The notes under the pieces: model-generated | What the model saw: the letters and a program-made list of their open reading frames with translations, nothing else | Told to the model about the DNA's origin: nothing | Databases searched by the model: none | Assembly (NCBI GenBank): GCA_037447655.1 | Contig: JBBHKE010000779.1 | Coordinates: 110,813 to 166,094, forward strand | DNA: 55,282 bases | Reading direction: 5' to 3' | From: Zygnema cylindricum | Taxonomy: Eukaryota; Streptophyta; Zygnematophyceae; Zygnematales; Zygnemataceae | Shown: in pieces, positions 36,280 to 46,536 of the stretch | Position numbering within the stretch: the first letter of the stretch is position 1 | Layout of the letters: each line of letters begins with the position of its first letter | Position numbers and translations under genes: made by a program

Positions 36280-36832
36280 GTTCAAAAGTAGGTGAATGTA
36301 GGCCCATACAATATGCCTATTGTATACAAAACATACAATATGCCCTTAAGAGTTAAGACCCATATTGTATTGGTCGAAAAATGAAAAAAAATAGTTACAG
36401 ACTACAGGGTTGAGTTGCACATCGATCGATAGAGAATTAAACGTCATGTCTAAATATTGAAAAAAAATCGGACAAAAAAACAGTTTTCTGTGAGTTTTGA
36501 GGTAAAACTTATTTAAACCGTTAGATTCAGACTATCGGACGGTCTCTGATCAAAGTAGTGATCTAAGAAGATCACATGAAAAGCCCATAATACAACTTAC
36601 GATAGCACTATCTGTCATATTAGCGTCTGCAATTTTGAACGTCCGCGTGTTTTAGTTCGCTAAAAAATTTCGTCCGTCGGCGTTCGCTGAACTATGATCA
36701 TACGTCAGATTCGTACGTCCGTACAATAGTGTCCACAACGAGCACCCATACAGTATGCCTACTCTACGTGAGTTTAGTGCCAAGTTTTGTGCGCCTACCA
36801 AAGGCCTACCATAAAAACGCCTACTTTTGAAC
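36280..36832. mobile_element. TA-flanked MITE, copy 2 (inverted)
   Basis: The ends are GTTCAAAAGTAGGTG and CGCCTACTTTTGAAC with TA outside each. It is the reverse-complement relative of 6,956-7,625 and about 117 bp shorter. Shared words include CATACAATATGCCTATTGTA and GCACATCGATCGATAGAGAA. It is non-coding. Two copies of unequal length argue against an artefact of assembly. Confidence 0.75.
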
Positions 36833-37481
36833 TATGGTATGAAACTACGATAAGAAGTTAAGAACGATGACTTCATACAATTCTGATTTGTTTGAAGGTC
36901 ACCTGCTGCACACTTTCCTGTGTGTCAAATAACGCGCAGTATTACTGACCACGCTGGAAAATGGAACGTAATTTACGGGCACAATTCACCCTGACCAGGA
37001 ATCCATACTAGTTCCAGTGATCTACACAGAACTGCACCGTAATTCAAAAGTTCAAAAGAAAAGGTCCGAATGAAATGCGGTACCGTGGTTCCCTCACATC
37101 CTTTTATTTTTCCCCAAGGTATTACTAAGAGAGCATCTCTTTCAGAGCCATCTGTGTCCTTTTTCCATCTCGAGAATTATGGAGGTCGCTTGTAGAACGG
37201 CGCTGTGCGTGACTTCACCTGCTGGTTAGCCTTCGGTCCTCTAATGCCACGATTCGATTTGCTCTCGAGCTGACATGTTTTAAGGGAATTTCATGGGCGT
37301 TTGTTTGAACAGAATTTAGTTCTTTGCTACGTTTATGTGTGAAACTCCTAGTGACGTTTCTGTAACTTAGGAATGTCTTATTCCTGAATTTTTCGCTTGC
37401 AATACTTGGTCAGCTGTAGGCGTTCGAGGTGGAGCTATAAATTATGCGATTTTGTAGGCGAAGGCAGAGGAACAACTGCCT

Positions 37482-37645
37482 TTTAGTTCACCGTTTCTCA
37501 GATTCCTTTATGTAGTCGTCCTTTAGTTCACCATTTCTCTGGTTCCTTTTGTATAACTGTCTTTTTAGTTCACCATTTATGTGATTCCTTGTGTATGACT
37601 GTCCTTTAGTTCACCATTTCTCTTACTCCTTTTGTCTCTGCAAAA
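37482..37645. repeat. Tandem repeat, four units of ~41 bp
   Basis: Units begin at about 37,482, 37,522, 37,564 and 37,605 and follow the pattern TTTAGTTCACCATTTCTCTG then ATTCCTTTTGTATAACTGTC, with substitutions between units. The array lies about 0.5 kb upstream of the two-helix gene. Confidence 0.7.
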
Positions 37646-38171
37646 ACTCCATGATTTGGAGTGCTATTTCTGATTTTTTGCCTAAGCTGATTGTTTTTTT
37701 GTTTCTTTCATTCTAAGCAGAAACCACAGCGGTTCTTCCTTCCTCTTCACTCAGTAAAAGGACTCCTACTATATGCTTTGCCGGGAAGAATTTGCGGAAA
37801 TCCGTGGCCTTATCGTCAGTCCACACTAGCCAGTTCCTGAATGGAGGATTTACTGGTATTTGACCCACATTGCACCACTAGACAATTTCTGAATCACAAA
37901 ATAGAAAATTACGTCGTGGTTTTAATATTTAAGGATTATTTTTCAACACAATAAAAGATAGGGATTCGTCCTGTTAATTCGCGTATTCATGTGCGCTTTT
38001 CAAGGTCTCCTTTAGTTTTGCCTTGAGCAATAACACTAGCAAAGCGTTTTCCGCTGTTTGAATGTACTAGTTGCAGCATTTCTTATTTTCTTCACCTTTT
38101 CAGTCTTTTACTACCTTTTGGTGAATTTATTCCCTATGATTCCAGTTGGGCCTCATTTGCCATTAGCCAGC

Positions 38172-38880
38172 ATGGCAACCAAACACTTTTGCCTTGACCT
38201 CCTTGTAACTCAGATAGGTCGAGGATGCAATGTTGGGCAACAAGACGATTATGCTTATCATACCTTGCGTAGTTGTGATTCGTGACAATGCAGGCACTTT
38301 ACGGCAAGCAGTTGCTGTCAGGAAATCTGATCGACTTCCAAGGACATGCGGTGGTGTTCGTTGCATGGCTCAGGAAGAGGATAGCAATAGCAGTATAAGC
38401 ACTTGGCTTGGACGTTCTGCCATGCTAGCATTTGTTGGTGCCTTAGGCCTTGAAGCTGCAACTGGTAAAGGATTGCTCGAGGTAGGTTGACCTTCACTCC
38501 ATTTGTCCAAGTCAACCTTTATGACAATTTATTGATGCATTTGTGAAAAATGAAAGGGATTCATTGTCTTCTTTGAAGCTCCATCTGCAGTTTGAAGGGC
38601 TAGCAGGTCTCTTATCCTGACTGCATCGAACTTAGGATTTTTTCATTCTTTGAGGAATTTCCAGAATTTAACAGATCTTTCCGCAATTGGCATGTGTTTC
38701 CAAAGCTGCAAAACCGCTGAAGCTAATACTCTGGCTATAATTGGATTTGATGCATGCTGGATGTATGTTTTGCAGACATTGGGAGTCACTGGAGCTGTTC
38801 CAGGACTTGGACTGGCAATTGTAGCAGCTGTTGGAGGAGTAACTGCCTTTGGAATCTTCCGGTCATCTAACCAAGACTGA
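38172..38880 (+). CDS. Light-harvesting-like two-helix protein (stress-enhanced/LIL type)
   Basis: Two exons are firm: one ending at 38,481 and one at 38,776-38,880, joined in phase 0. They encode a basic leader (AVAVRKSDRLPRTCGGVRCM), a first membrane helix STWLGRSAMLAFVGALGLEA (about 38,394-38,455), a short loop, and a second helix PGLGLAIVAAVGGVTAFGIF ending SSNQD. The G-R-S-A-M core resembles helix 1 of chlorophyll a/b-binding relatives, which act in thylakoid photoprotection. The family's usual E-x-x-N/H-G-R lacks its acidic and Asn/His positions here, so pigment binding is uncertain. The start is unresolved. ATG at 38,172 (MATKHFCLDLLVTQ) needs a short intron with a weak donor at about 38,216 and acceptor at 38,293; ATG at 38,230 gives an uninterrupted frame. 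Confidence 0.65.
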
Positions 38881-39503
38881 TCTGGCCGAGACTGATCTGG
38901 CTTACCAAGTTTCTGTTGATCGAAGCAGTGAATTCTTTATCAGCTAGACTTTGGAAGGTGTAATGTTATGGATTCATTGGATCTTTAAGCTTTTACTGGT
39001 CCTCATATCCCCATTGTCTTAAAATTGTGATAGTTTTTGGCCTAGGCTTTGCAGCAGGTTGTTAGTCAATGATTGTTTCGTTTTTGGTTCGATTGCAATT
39101 CTTTTGCCATAGTTGCTCAGTTTTGTTAGCCTTAAATTTAAGGAAGTTGTTGGTAATTACGAGGCTTCGTCCTTTTTCCTTGATGAACCTCTTGTGATGA
39201 GCAAATTGTATTTTTTGGTAACTGCATTTACATGTACATGACGTGTTTTATGTTGAAAGTGTCCGCTAAAGTCATCTTCAGTCCATGTTTCTGTGGGAGG
39301 CGTGATATTGCGCAGTCCACTTCGTTGAGAGTTACATTTCTTATCTTTTTTGTACAGCTAGGCATACAAATGACTTGAAAGGGATCTGCTACAGGATGTA
39401 TCTGCCCTCACTTTCCAGGTTGCAGAAAGCAAGACGAGCCAACTACTAAGTGTTCGCAATAGCTACATACACACGTAAAAAAAAAAAAACTTGACTATAG
39501 CTT
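38881..39503. other. 3' region of the two-helix gene
   Basis: T-rich sequence, presumably 3' untranslated region and spacer. It ends with an A-rich run near 39,478-39,490. No gene is seen. Confidence 0.45.
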
Positions 39504-39840
39504 TTTGGTATAAATAAGCCTCGCAATCTATATGCCTGGAGTTTTATATGAATTCCATCGTACTTTTGCTGGTATTTAAAAGCCTTCCAGCCTTATGCTT
39601 GAGGGCTTTTATGAATTATATCATCGTTTTGTAGGTTCAAGTTAGCCTTCCAAGCCTTCCAACGCTTTTCTCTGAGGTTTTGTATGTATGTTGTCATAGT
39701 TTGTTGATGTAAGAAAGCTTTCCAACCTCTTGCTTGGGGTTTTGTATCAATTTTCACGTACTTGTTGGTATACATAAGCCTTACTGTAGTTTGTTTGTAT
39801 GAATTTCCAACCTTATGCCAGGAGTTTCGCACGCATTTTG
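39504..39840. repeat. Degenerate tandem repeat, five units of ~62-72 bp
   Basis: Units start at about 39,504, 39,569, 39,631, 39,703 and 39,765. The recurring frame is TTGGTATAAATAAGCCTTCC, then a CCTTATGCTTGG-like block and GGTTTTGTATGAATT. Divergence between units is high, so the array is old. Confidence 0.65.
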
Positions 39841-40475
39841 TGATGCATCATGGTGCATGGTGTCTCTATGATATTTCTGCAGATTACTTACTGCTATCCA
39901 CGATATATCATGTTGTATACCGGAATACACGAGTTACAATATAATAGTGTATCGTGTATTATTATCACATTTCAACTTCATTAAAAAGCGCGATGGTAAA
40001 CCATCTAAGTCCAAGGGTACAAAAGGGGTGGCATGGCCAAAACTGAAAAACTACAAGCAGGGTAAATGAAGATATCAAAAGAGAGAACCTCAACCAGGGT
40101 TTATGTTGAATTGCATCGGCCCCTTTTGCCTACATTGAGCTAAGCATGGTGTTGGTATTAGGGAGAGCTATACAATCCCGACGAATAGGAAGCCTGCCTT
40201 GGGATATCTTGTTTAAAGTCGTAATAACAACATTGCTTAGATTCAAGATTCATTTGAACAAAATCCAAATGAGAAGAAAGTGTTTTATATATAAAATAAC
40301 CTTTTCCAAGTATTTTCAAAGGGAATGTCAATATGCTCATGGCCTCAAAAACAAAACAAGAGCTCCAATACTCTTACCTTAAAAGATATGACTTAAACCA
40401 GACTATTGAGGACATATCGCACAGATTTATTATGACAACCAAAACTGCAGAGCAATCTGAAATTTCAACCATTTA
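39841..40475. other. Spacer with a GATGGTAAACCATC repeat copy
   Basis: No gene is seen. GCGATGGTAAACCATCTAAG lies at about 39,989-40,008, a member of the three-copy repeat described in the findings. Confidence 0.4.
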
Positions 40476-40576
40476 ACGCTATTAGCATCAACGTTTTTTT
40501 TGCCATTGCGGACTTTGTTTCCCCGTGCACACTTGAAGATTTATTAATTGGCGAAAAAAACATTGACGCTAATAAC
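40476..40576. mobile_element. Small MITE of ~100 bp
   Basis: ACGCTATTAGCATCAACGTT at the left returns inverted as AACATTGACGCTAATAACG at the right, both extended by a T- or A-run and a TGCCA/TGGCG word. The whole can fold into one hairpin. Similar ends occur near 29,272 and 32,290. Confidence 0.55.
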
Positions 40577-42305
40577 GATTCACTCTTTATTTTTTATTGC
40601 ACAATCTAAAATCTAGAATTTGGTGTGATTGGACGATGTGTGAGGATAAACCATGTATAGTAACCAACGAGCATAGATGGAAAAGAAGCTCAGGGGTTAC
40701 ACCACTGGGCATAGTAGGGCAATCAAGGTGTCTTTTAGCCAATCTGGCAGTGAATTCAGTTCACATCATCTGGCATAAACATTCAGCAAGGCATTAATTT
40801 AGCATTAGTTATGTTCGCCAAAGTTACCTTGTCTTTAAAAAAACACTGCTTTATTAAAGAAGCAAGATGGTAAACCATCTTTGTACACGGGAACAAATGA
40901 AACGAAAGCCAAAATGAAACATGGGAGTGTATATTATGGACGCTATACTCCATATACATGTATAGTGTGCGTTACTAATCTTGACCTCATTAATTGTGAC
41001 ACAGTGGTTTAAATATTTTTTACAATCGGGTTTTTTTTTATTTTAACAGACGAAGGGTATAGCTCAACTGCGCAAAAGAGTAACACCAAATGTATGCCTT
41101 AACCATACAACGATTCTGATTATTGAACTACAATTCATTAAAATCAAGATCAGTCATCATAGTCATAAATGACCAATTCAGAGAATGAAATAGGGCATTT
41201 TTTCATTTCAATCCATCTAGATACATCTGGAGAAACTGTCCAGATGGACTCAAAGAGCATTTGTTTTCCAGCTAAGAGCCGATTGGTCCATGGCAGATCA
41301 TGTGCGCAAGTAGCAAATATGATGCATCCCACAAATCCATAGAAGGCAGTACAGAAGACAAAAAAACTAAAATCACAGGGAACCATACAAATTTCACCAT
41401 GTTGGATTTTTTATTTCTTAATATTTTAATGCCAAACACACAAGTTGGAAGGTGCCCACGTCGCAGGCAATTCCTTGAACGATGAAAACATACAATGAAT
41501 CTGGTGAGTGACAAGACAGCCTGTTTTGCTCATTCCTTAAGTACATGCGAATGTTTGGAGACAAAAAGGTTGCATTTATTTCTACAAGAAGAACGACAAT
41601 GAGGACGACAGTGCCTACAACAGAACCTAATAACTGGTAAAATTAAATGGAAAGAGAATGTAACACACAGACACTTACAAATGGACATGAGTGACATACT
41701 ACAAAAATGAACGTGCAAACCTACCTAGAGAATCCTACATGAGCGAAAAACAACTTTCGGAAAGGAAATCCTGAACAGTAGAATAGTCGTAGTAACACTG
41801 GAAAAAAGGAGGGAGGTGGGGAAATGGAGTAAGATGCTATGCGTGTAGAGGAAAAAAAGTTGAGGAAAAAAAAATGCAAAAGACTCTTAAGGATGTCAGC
41901 CCCATAAGAGCGTTCAGTCGAAAACCCGCTATCAACCAGCATTCAAACACGATACTACACAAATCCAAATGACCGCTACTCTACCTCTACTTGAAATTGT
42001 TCCATTTCTACAGATCCTCGTCTTTGTCCACAAACCCTCCATGGATTATCCCCTCAAACTAACTCTGTCACTGAGATAGTTGCAACAGAAACATTTTTTG
42101 ATGGTTTTTGCAACTCGAGCTAGTTCAAAATTTGAAAAAAAAATAGATGGTCTTTGTTCGTTGCCCCTTAACCTAGTGTGCTGTACATCTCCAAGGTTTC
42201 ACCTGTTTTGTTCTCTCCGATTCCATTAAAACCTTCACTGACAATGTTCTGACGCCGGCCTTTCTTGGCTGTCACATTGAATGACATGATATCCTGTGAA
42301 ACTAA
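40577..42305. other. 3' flank of the GTD-binding gene and spacer
   Basis: A third GATGGTAAACCATC copy is at 40,865-40,878. A minus-strand frame at 41,150-41,386 looks protein-like but is unsupported. The part next to 42,305 is expected to be 3' untranslated region of the minus-strand gene. Confidence 0.4.
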
Positions 42306-44529
42306 TCAAAAACCTGCCCCCTCACTCCCATGTTCACTCACAAAGACACTCATATTTACTGTAGTCGGAGGTTCACTGATTTCACAATCTCTTTTTCCAT
42401 CTCCCATATCTACATCATTTGTCATTGCTGCTACCTGTCCAGTCGTCCGAGCAATTCCCACCTCTTGGTTATCCAGCCATGCCACTCCACCACCCTGCAA
42501 CCCAAGCATTATACTTTCCTCACCATTGGCCACATTCTCTTTACCCATGGCCCAAGTTGATCCTCGTTGTGGCAAAGATCCTGCATTGGCCTTCAGAAAA
42601 ACCGATCGCTTGCCTTGATGTCCATTTACATTGCCATTACTGCCATTTTGATGCCCTTGTTTCTCTTCTACTTCACAGCTGCTGTCTCTCCAGTGGCTCA
42701 CCCGTTTCTCATTGGATGAAGCGTGGTTGAATTTTGATGCCAACAAGTTTGGCTCAGAGATGTGACGCAGAGCACAAGTTCCACCAAGAGAAGGAGAAGA
42801 TGGTTGCCTACTAAATGGCCTTCTTGGAAATTTCCGGGCCCCTCCTCTCTCTGCAATAAGCTCCTTTGCGGTCGCTTTTTTTGAAGCTTCCATCTCAAAC
42901 TTCTTTACAAGTGAAAGAATATTCCCCCCAATCCCCGACCTTTTCTGTTCTTTGGCTACATTTTCCACTCCTGGTTCTCGTGCAGATTTCAGTTCTATTG
43001 CCTCCCTTTCTGAGAAATCCTTGTGTGTCACATCGTCTGTCTTTGCCCTATCATTTTTGCCGTGATATACAAACGCGTCAGAGAGAGGGAGAGAGAAGGC
43101 TCTTCCAGCAGCCTTTTGACTGTGAGATGTTTCTTCAAGCTGAATGGAAGCAATTTCTTCCTCCAGGCAATCAGGTGACTTATCGTTTTCCTCCCTTAAA
43201 TTCATTATTGCATCTTCCTGCTTCTCAACAACTGATCCTGGAAAATAGGATTTTCCTGATTCTCCCAACCTTCCAACTTCTACATATTGCAAAGTGTTAC
43301 TGCACTTATCACCCTCCTTGCAGTTTCCTTCCTCATGATCCAATGCCGGATACAATTCAGATTCCACATCCATATTAGAATCATCGCCGTCTACCTTTCC
43401 CGAATCAGAACAAGCCAATTTTATGGCAGCCTCCTCCGTGCTTTCTATCCTGTTTATTTCAATTGCTTCAGTATGTAATTTTGCAATCGCAGAACTCTTC
43501 ATTTCATCCTGGTTTAAATCTTCCTTCTGAAAAACATCAAGCTCGGGTCCAGATCCTTGCATCAGTTCATCTCTATCGCTGCTATGAATGATGTTATTCT
43601 TGGGCACACATTGCATCTTCAGAATGTCTGGCAACTCCCCTTCCACACAATCTTTGACGAGATTGATTATTTCTTGTTCTGTATCCTCGTCACATGGAGA
43701 TGGTTTTTCAGTATCAAGTGTAGCAACTTCCTTGGCATCTCCTGTGAAATTATCGGTGGATGCCACATCATCAAAAGGGTTAGCCAAGTCCACTCGTGAG
43801 GAGGGCAGCCTCTCAAGCTCATGTAAGCGGGCAACATAGACAGGGTTTAGACTGTCAATTGGCGTGGTATGGTTTTCTAAAAGACGATCACTTGGCAACA
43901 GCTCACTTGGCTCACTGTTTGCAACCCCTGTCCTAAAGGTCAATAATTCATGTTGTTGCTTCGTAATGATTGTGGACATTACTTTCATAGCCTCCTCGTC
44001 ATGAATGGCTTTCTCGATGGTGATCCGAGCCTTTTGATTCGCCTGAGTTGCCTCCATACTAGCCAGGGCTTTCTCCTTCTGCAACTTTTGGATCATATTC
44101 ATAGAAGCCTGGGCTGCTGACTCAGCACCCTCTCTTTCATATTCAAGCTCCTGTCGTAACTGGTCACTGACTGCCCTTTCCTTCTCCAAGGCACGCCTAA
44201 GAACAAGGATATCATCATCACACATTTCCTCTTGACCCTCTTCCCTCCTTGCTTTGGCAGAAGGCGAGTGTACCGGTGAACTCCTTTGGCTGTCCAATAT
44301 TTTCTCCGTAACTGCAGCAAACCTCACTTCTAAACCAGATGTGGCACCCATTCTATCCCTCTTTCCCACATCTTCATCATCCTCTGCCTTAGAATCACAT
44401 AGAAAGTGGTCTTTTTCTGCGACTGCTTCTTCATAAGCTTTACCAAGTCTCCATTTGCACTGAAAGTGGCAAGGGCATTCCAGCATGGACGCTCGGATCA
44501 TAAGGCTAACCAAAAACATGAGGAAAGTC
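42306..44529 (-). CDS. GTD-binding (DUF593 / zein-binding) protein, myosin-receptor type
   Basis: One long exon encodes about 740 residues. It begins at an acceptor after a T-run at 44,530-44,531, or translation could start inside it at the ATG at 44,519. After a hydrophobic stretch (FLMFLVSLMIRASML) comes a coiled coil with the family signature: LRRALEKERAVSDQLRQELE, then ESAAQASMNMIQKLQKEKA, then ASMEATQANQKARITIEKA (about residues 105-195 of the exon). In plants DUF593 proteins of the MyoB group bind the globular tail of class XI myosins and tether them to vesicles; here that is inferred from family. The remainder is acidic, Ser-rich and probably disordered. The 5' exon is unresolved. A minus-strand frame at 44,540-44,775 with LGEALGEELGEAAIYGL could belong to it. 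Confidence 0.8.
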
Positions 44530-44539
44530 CTGAAAAAAA

Positions 44540-45423
44540 ATACCAGTGCCATAAAGAAGCCATGGATCTCTTCTTTTAGGGGACAACAATGGACAGCCAT
44601 AACTGGACACCGATCGAGTTATTATTGAGAGAAATGACAGATATCTTAGCCCTGGTGCTAGTCCATATATAGCTGCTTCTCCAAGTTCTTCTCCAAGTGC
44701 TTCTCCAAGCAGTAGGCTCCCAATATCCAAAGCAAACACTGCACGGAAAGTACAACCAAAAGGAAAAAGTAGCAAAGTGAGGACAAGGAATTTTACATGA
44801 TTAATGATGTATCTAACATAACCTTATGTGAGGAACAAAGTTATGCATCCTTCTAAATCTGGAAATAACCGTAATATATTTCAGTGCACTCTGTAATCTT
44901 TATTCTGTACTGCTTTCACGCATCAATTACCATGGCTTTCTGCAGGCTTCACAGTGTCATGGCGATCACAAACAGGTTCAACAAAGAGTTCCCTACAATG
45001 ATCGAGAGTCAACTGGAGGACAGCTGTCCGTTACTGTACCGTTCTGTCAAGGATCTACTCGTGTCAAAGAAGACCTCGCTTTGGGTCGTTCGATTTACAG
45101 GAGCTGAACGGCTAATTAAGAAGCCAAGCTGAAAGGAAAATAAAATTCAAATTTGCACGGAATATAATTGATTTGCCTTAAAAATGCGGGAATCGTGGTC
45201 GCGGGACCGCTAGGTGCCATATGCCAGTACGGAAATGAATCATCCATATACTGTATACGTGTCAGAGATTTAGCGACAGAAGAGATGGTTAGGACAGCAG
45301 GTCGCACAGGATGACGAATCGCACGTAACGTGTGAACAGTCGACAAACAAATGGTGCACGAACGCAATGATGCGCCGGTTGCTCACTGAGTCACTGGCGA
45401 GGCCGGGTATTGTTAAAGATTTT
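44540..45423. other. Upstream region of the GTD-binding gene
   Basis: It holds a candidate 5' exon (minus, 44,540-44,775) in which CTTCTCCAAG is repeated three to four times near 44,677-44,708. Further right no gene is seen. Confidence 0.35.
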
Positions 45424-46536
45424 TAGTGTTGTGTATCGGGTAATTTTTTATCGCGATAAATCGAGTGAAACGATATATTGGTTACCGAACGGTCAAAGGG
45501 CCAGATATATTGCTCCGCAACCAACAATATATTTGTTGGGGGAGGGGAGGAACGTACCATAGGGAGATGGTTTACAGAATACGTACAAACTATTGTGACG
45601 GGGGGAGCTTTTGGAATTTTTTTCTTCAGTCCTTGCCGTAGCACAATATGATCTGCGGTACGAAAAGAAAGTACAAAATAAGTACGGATTTTTTCGCGAC
45701 GATGAGGGTGGCTTGAAATTGTTTTTCAGGAGTGAGGGTGAACTTCCATTAGAGGAAAAGTGGGGTTGTTTACTGGAATCCATACGATTTCGTACAGATT
45801 CGTACCATTTTTTTTTGTCAAACGAAACATGATGAAACATGTCTACTGGATGGGCTCCAATATTATAGGCGTAAGTATCGACCGTTGGATTTTTCACTTT
45901 TTTAGATTCGCAAGGTAATCACGCACATCGTCCAGTTTGGAAAGACTCTCATCGGCGAGGTGAGTTTCTTTAGACTCCTCGCGTACCATTGGTACACGTG
46001 AAAAGTTAAAAAAAAATCCACCACCAACAGGCAATGAGAATCGAACACGTCGTAAACGCCATGTGCCTTCCGCCACAGTGTATGAAGGTCGACCGAAATA
46101 TCTTCACACACTACTTCTGACATCCGCTGACCTTAAAAGTTTGCGGCGCCTTTTTGACAATCCGTTTCGAAGTTTTGATTTTCAATTTCAAAATTAAAAT
46201 CTGGTCGCAAAATTTTCGCACAAATCATTAACTACCTCCGCCCGTACAAATATTAGGTACATATTTTCAGCTTGAATAATATTTCTATATATTAAGAATC
46301 TGAAAATTAACCTAAGTGGCGCCAATCATAATTGAGAAACGATGTCTACTGGCACGACATAATGGAAGGTCGTGCCAGTAACCACTAGAAATAGAAGCAT
46401 CCGCATGTTTACTGGGACCGCCCAATGGACTAGAAATAGATGTATCCGCATGATTACTGGGACCGCCTAATGGAGAACAGGCCTCATCGCGATAAATATC
46501 GGTCCGAAGTTTTTATTGCGATGTATCGGTACTGAT
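45424..46536. mobile_element. Decayed hAT-like element with nested E6
   Basis: The left end TAGTGTTGTGTATCGGGTAA is nearly the same as that of the element at 50,919. The right end, read inverted, is TAGTGCTATAAACCATCAGT followed by a GATACATCGCAATAAA segment. I found no matching 8-bp target duplication, so the right end has decayed or been truncated. It is interrupted by E6. Confidence 0.55.
45736..46477. mobile_element. Harbinger/Tourist-like MITE E6, right end degenerate
   Basis: The left end is GGGTGAACTTCCATTAGAGG, preceded by TGA. The interior follows E1: TACCATTGGTACACGTGA near 45,986 and GGCGCCAATCATAATTGAG near 46,318 correspond to blocks of E1. The right end contains two tandem 46-bp units (46,383-46,428 and 46,429-46,474), each ending ACTGGGACCGCC(C/T)AATGG. 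Only the last few bases of the terminal repeat remain. Confidence 0.55.

Noticed and set aside
41150-41514. Two overlapping minus-strand frames, one ending WTVSPDVSRWIEMKKCPISF...
   Set aside because: The composition is protein-like, but there is no recognisable family, no clear splice sites and no upstream exon. It may be 3' sequence of the GTD-binding gene.
46020-46050. tRNA T-arm-like word GTTCGATTCTC on the minus strand
   Set aside because: No acceptor, D or anticodon stems could be built around it, and it lies inside MITE E6.
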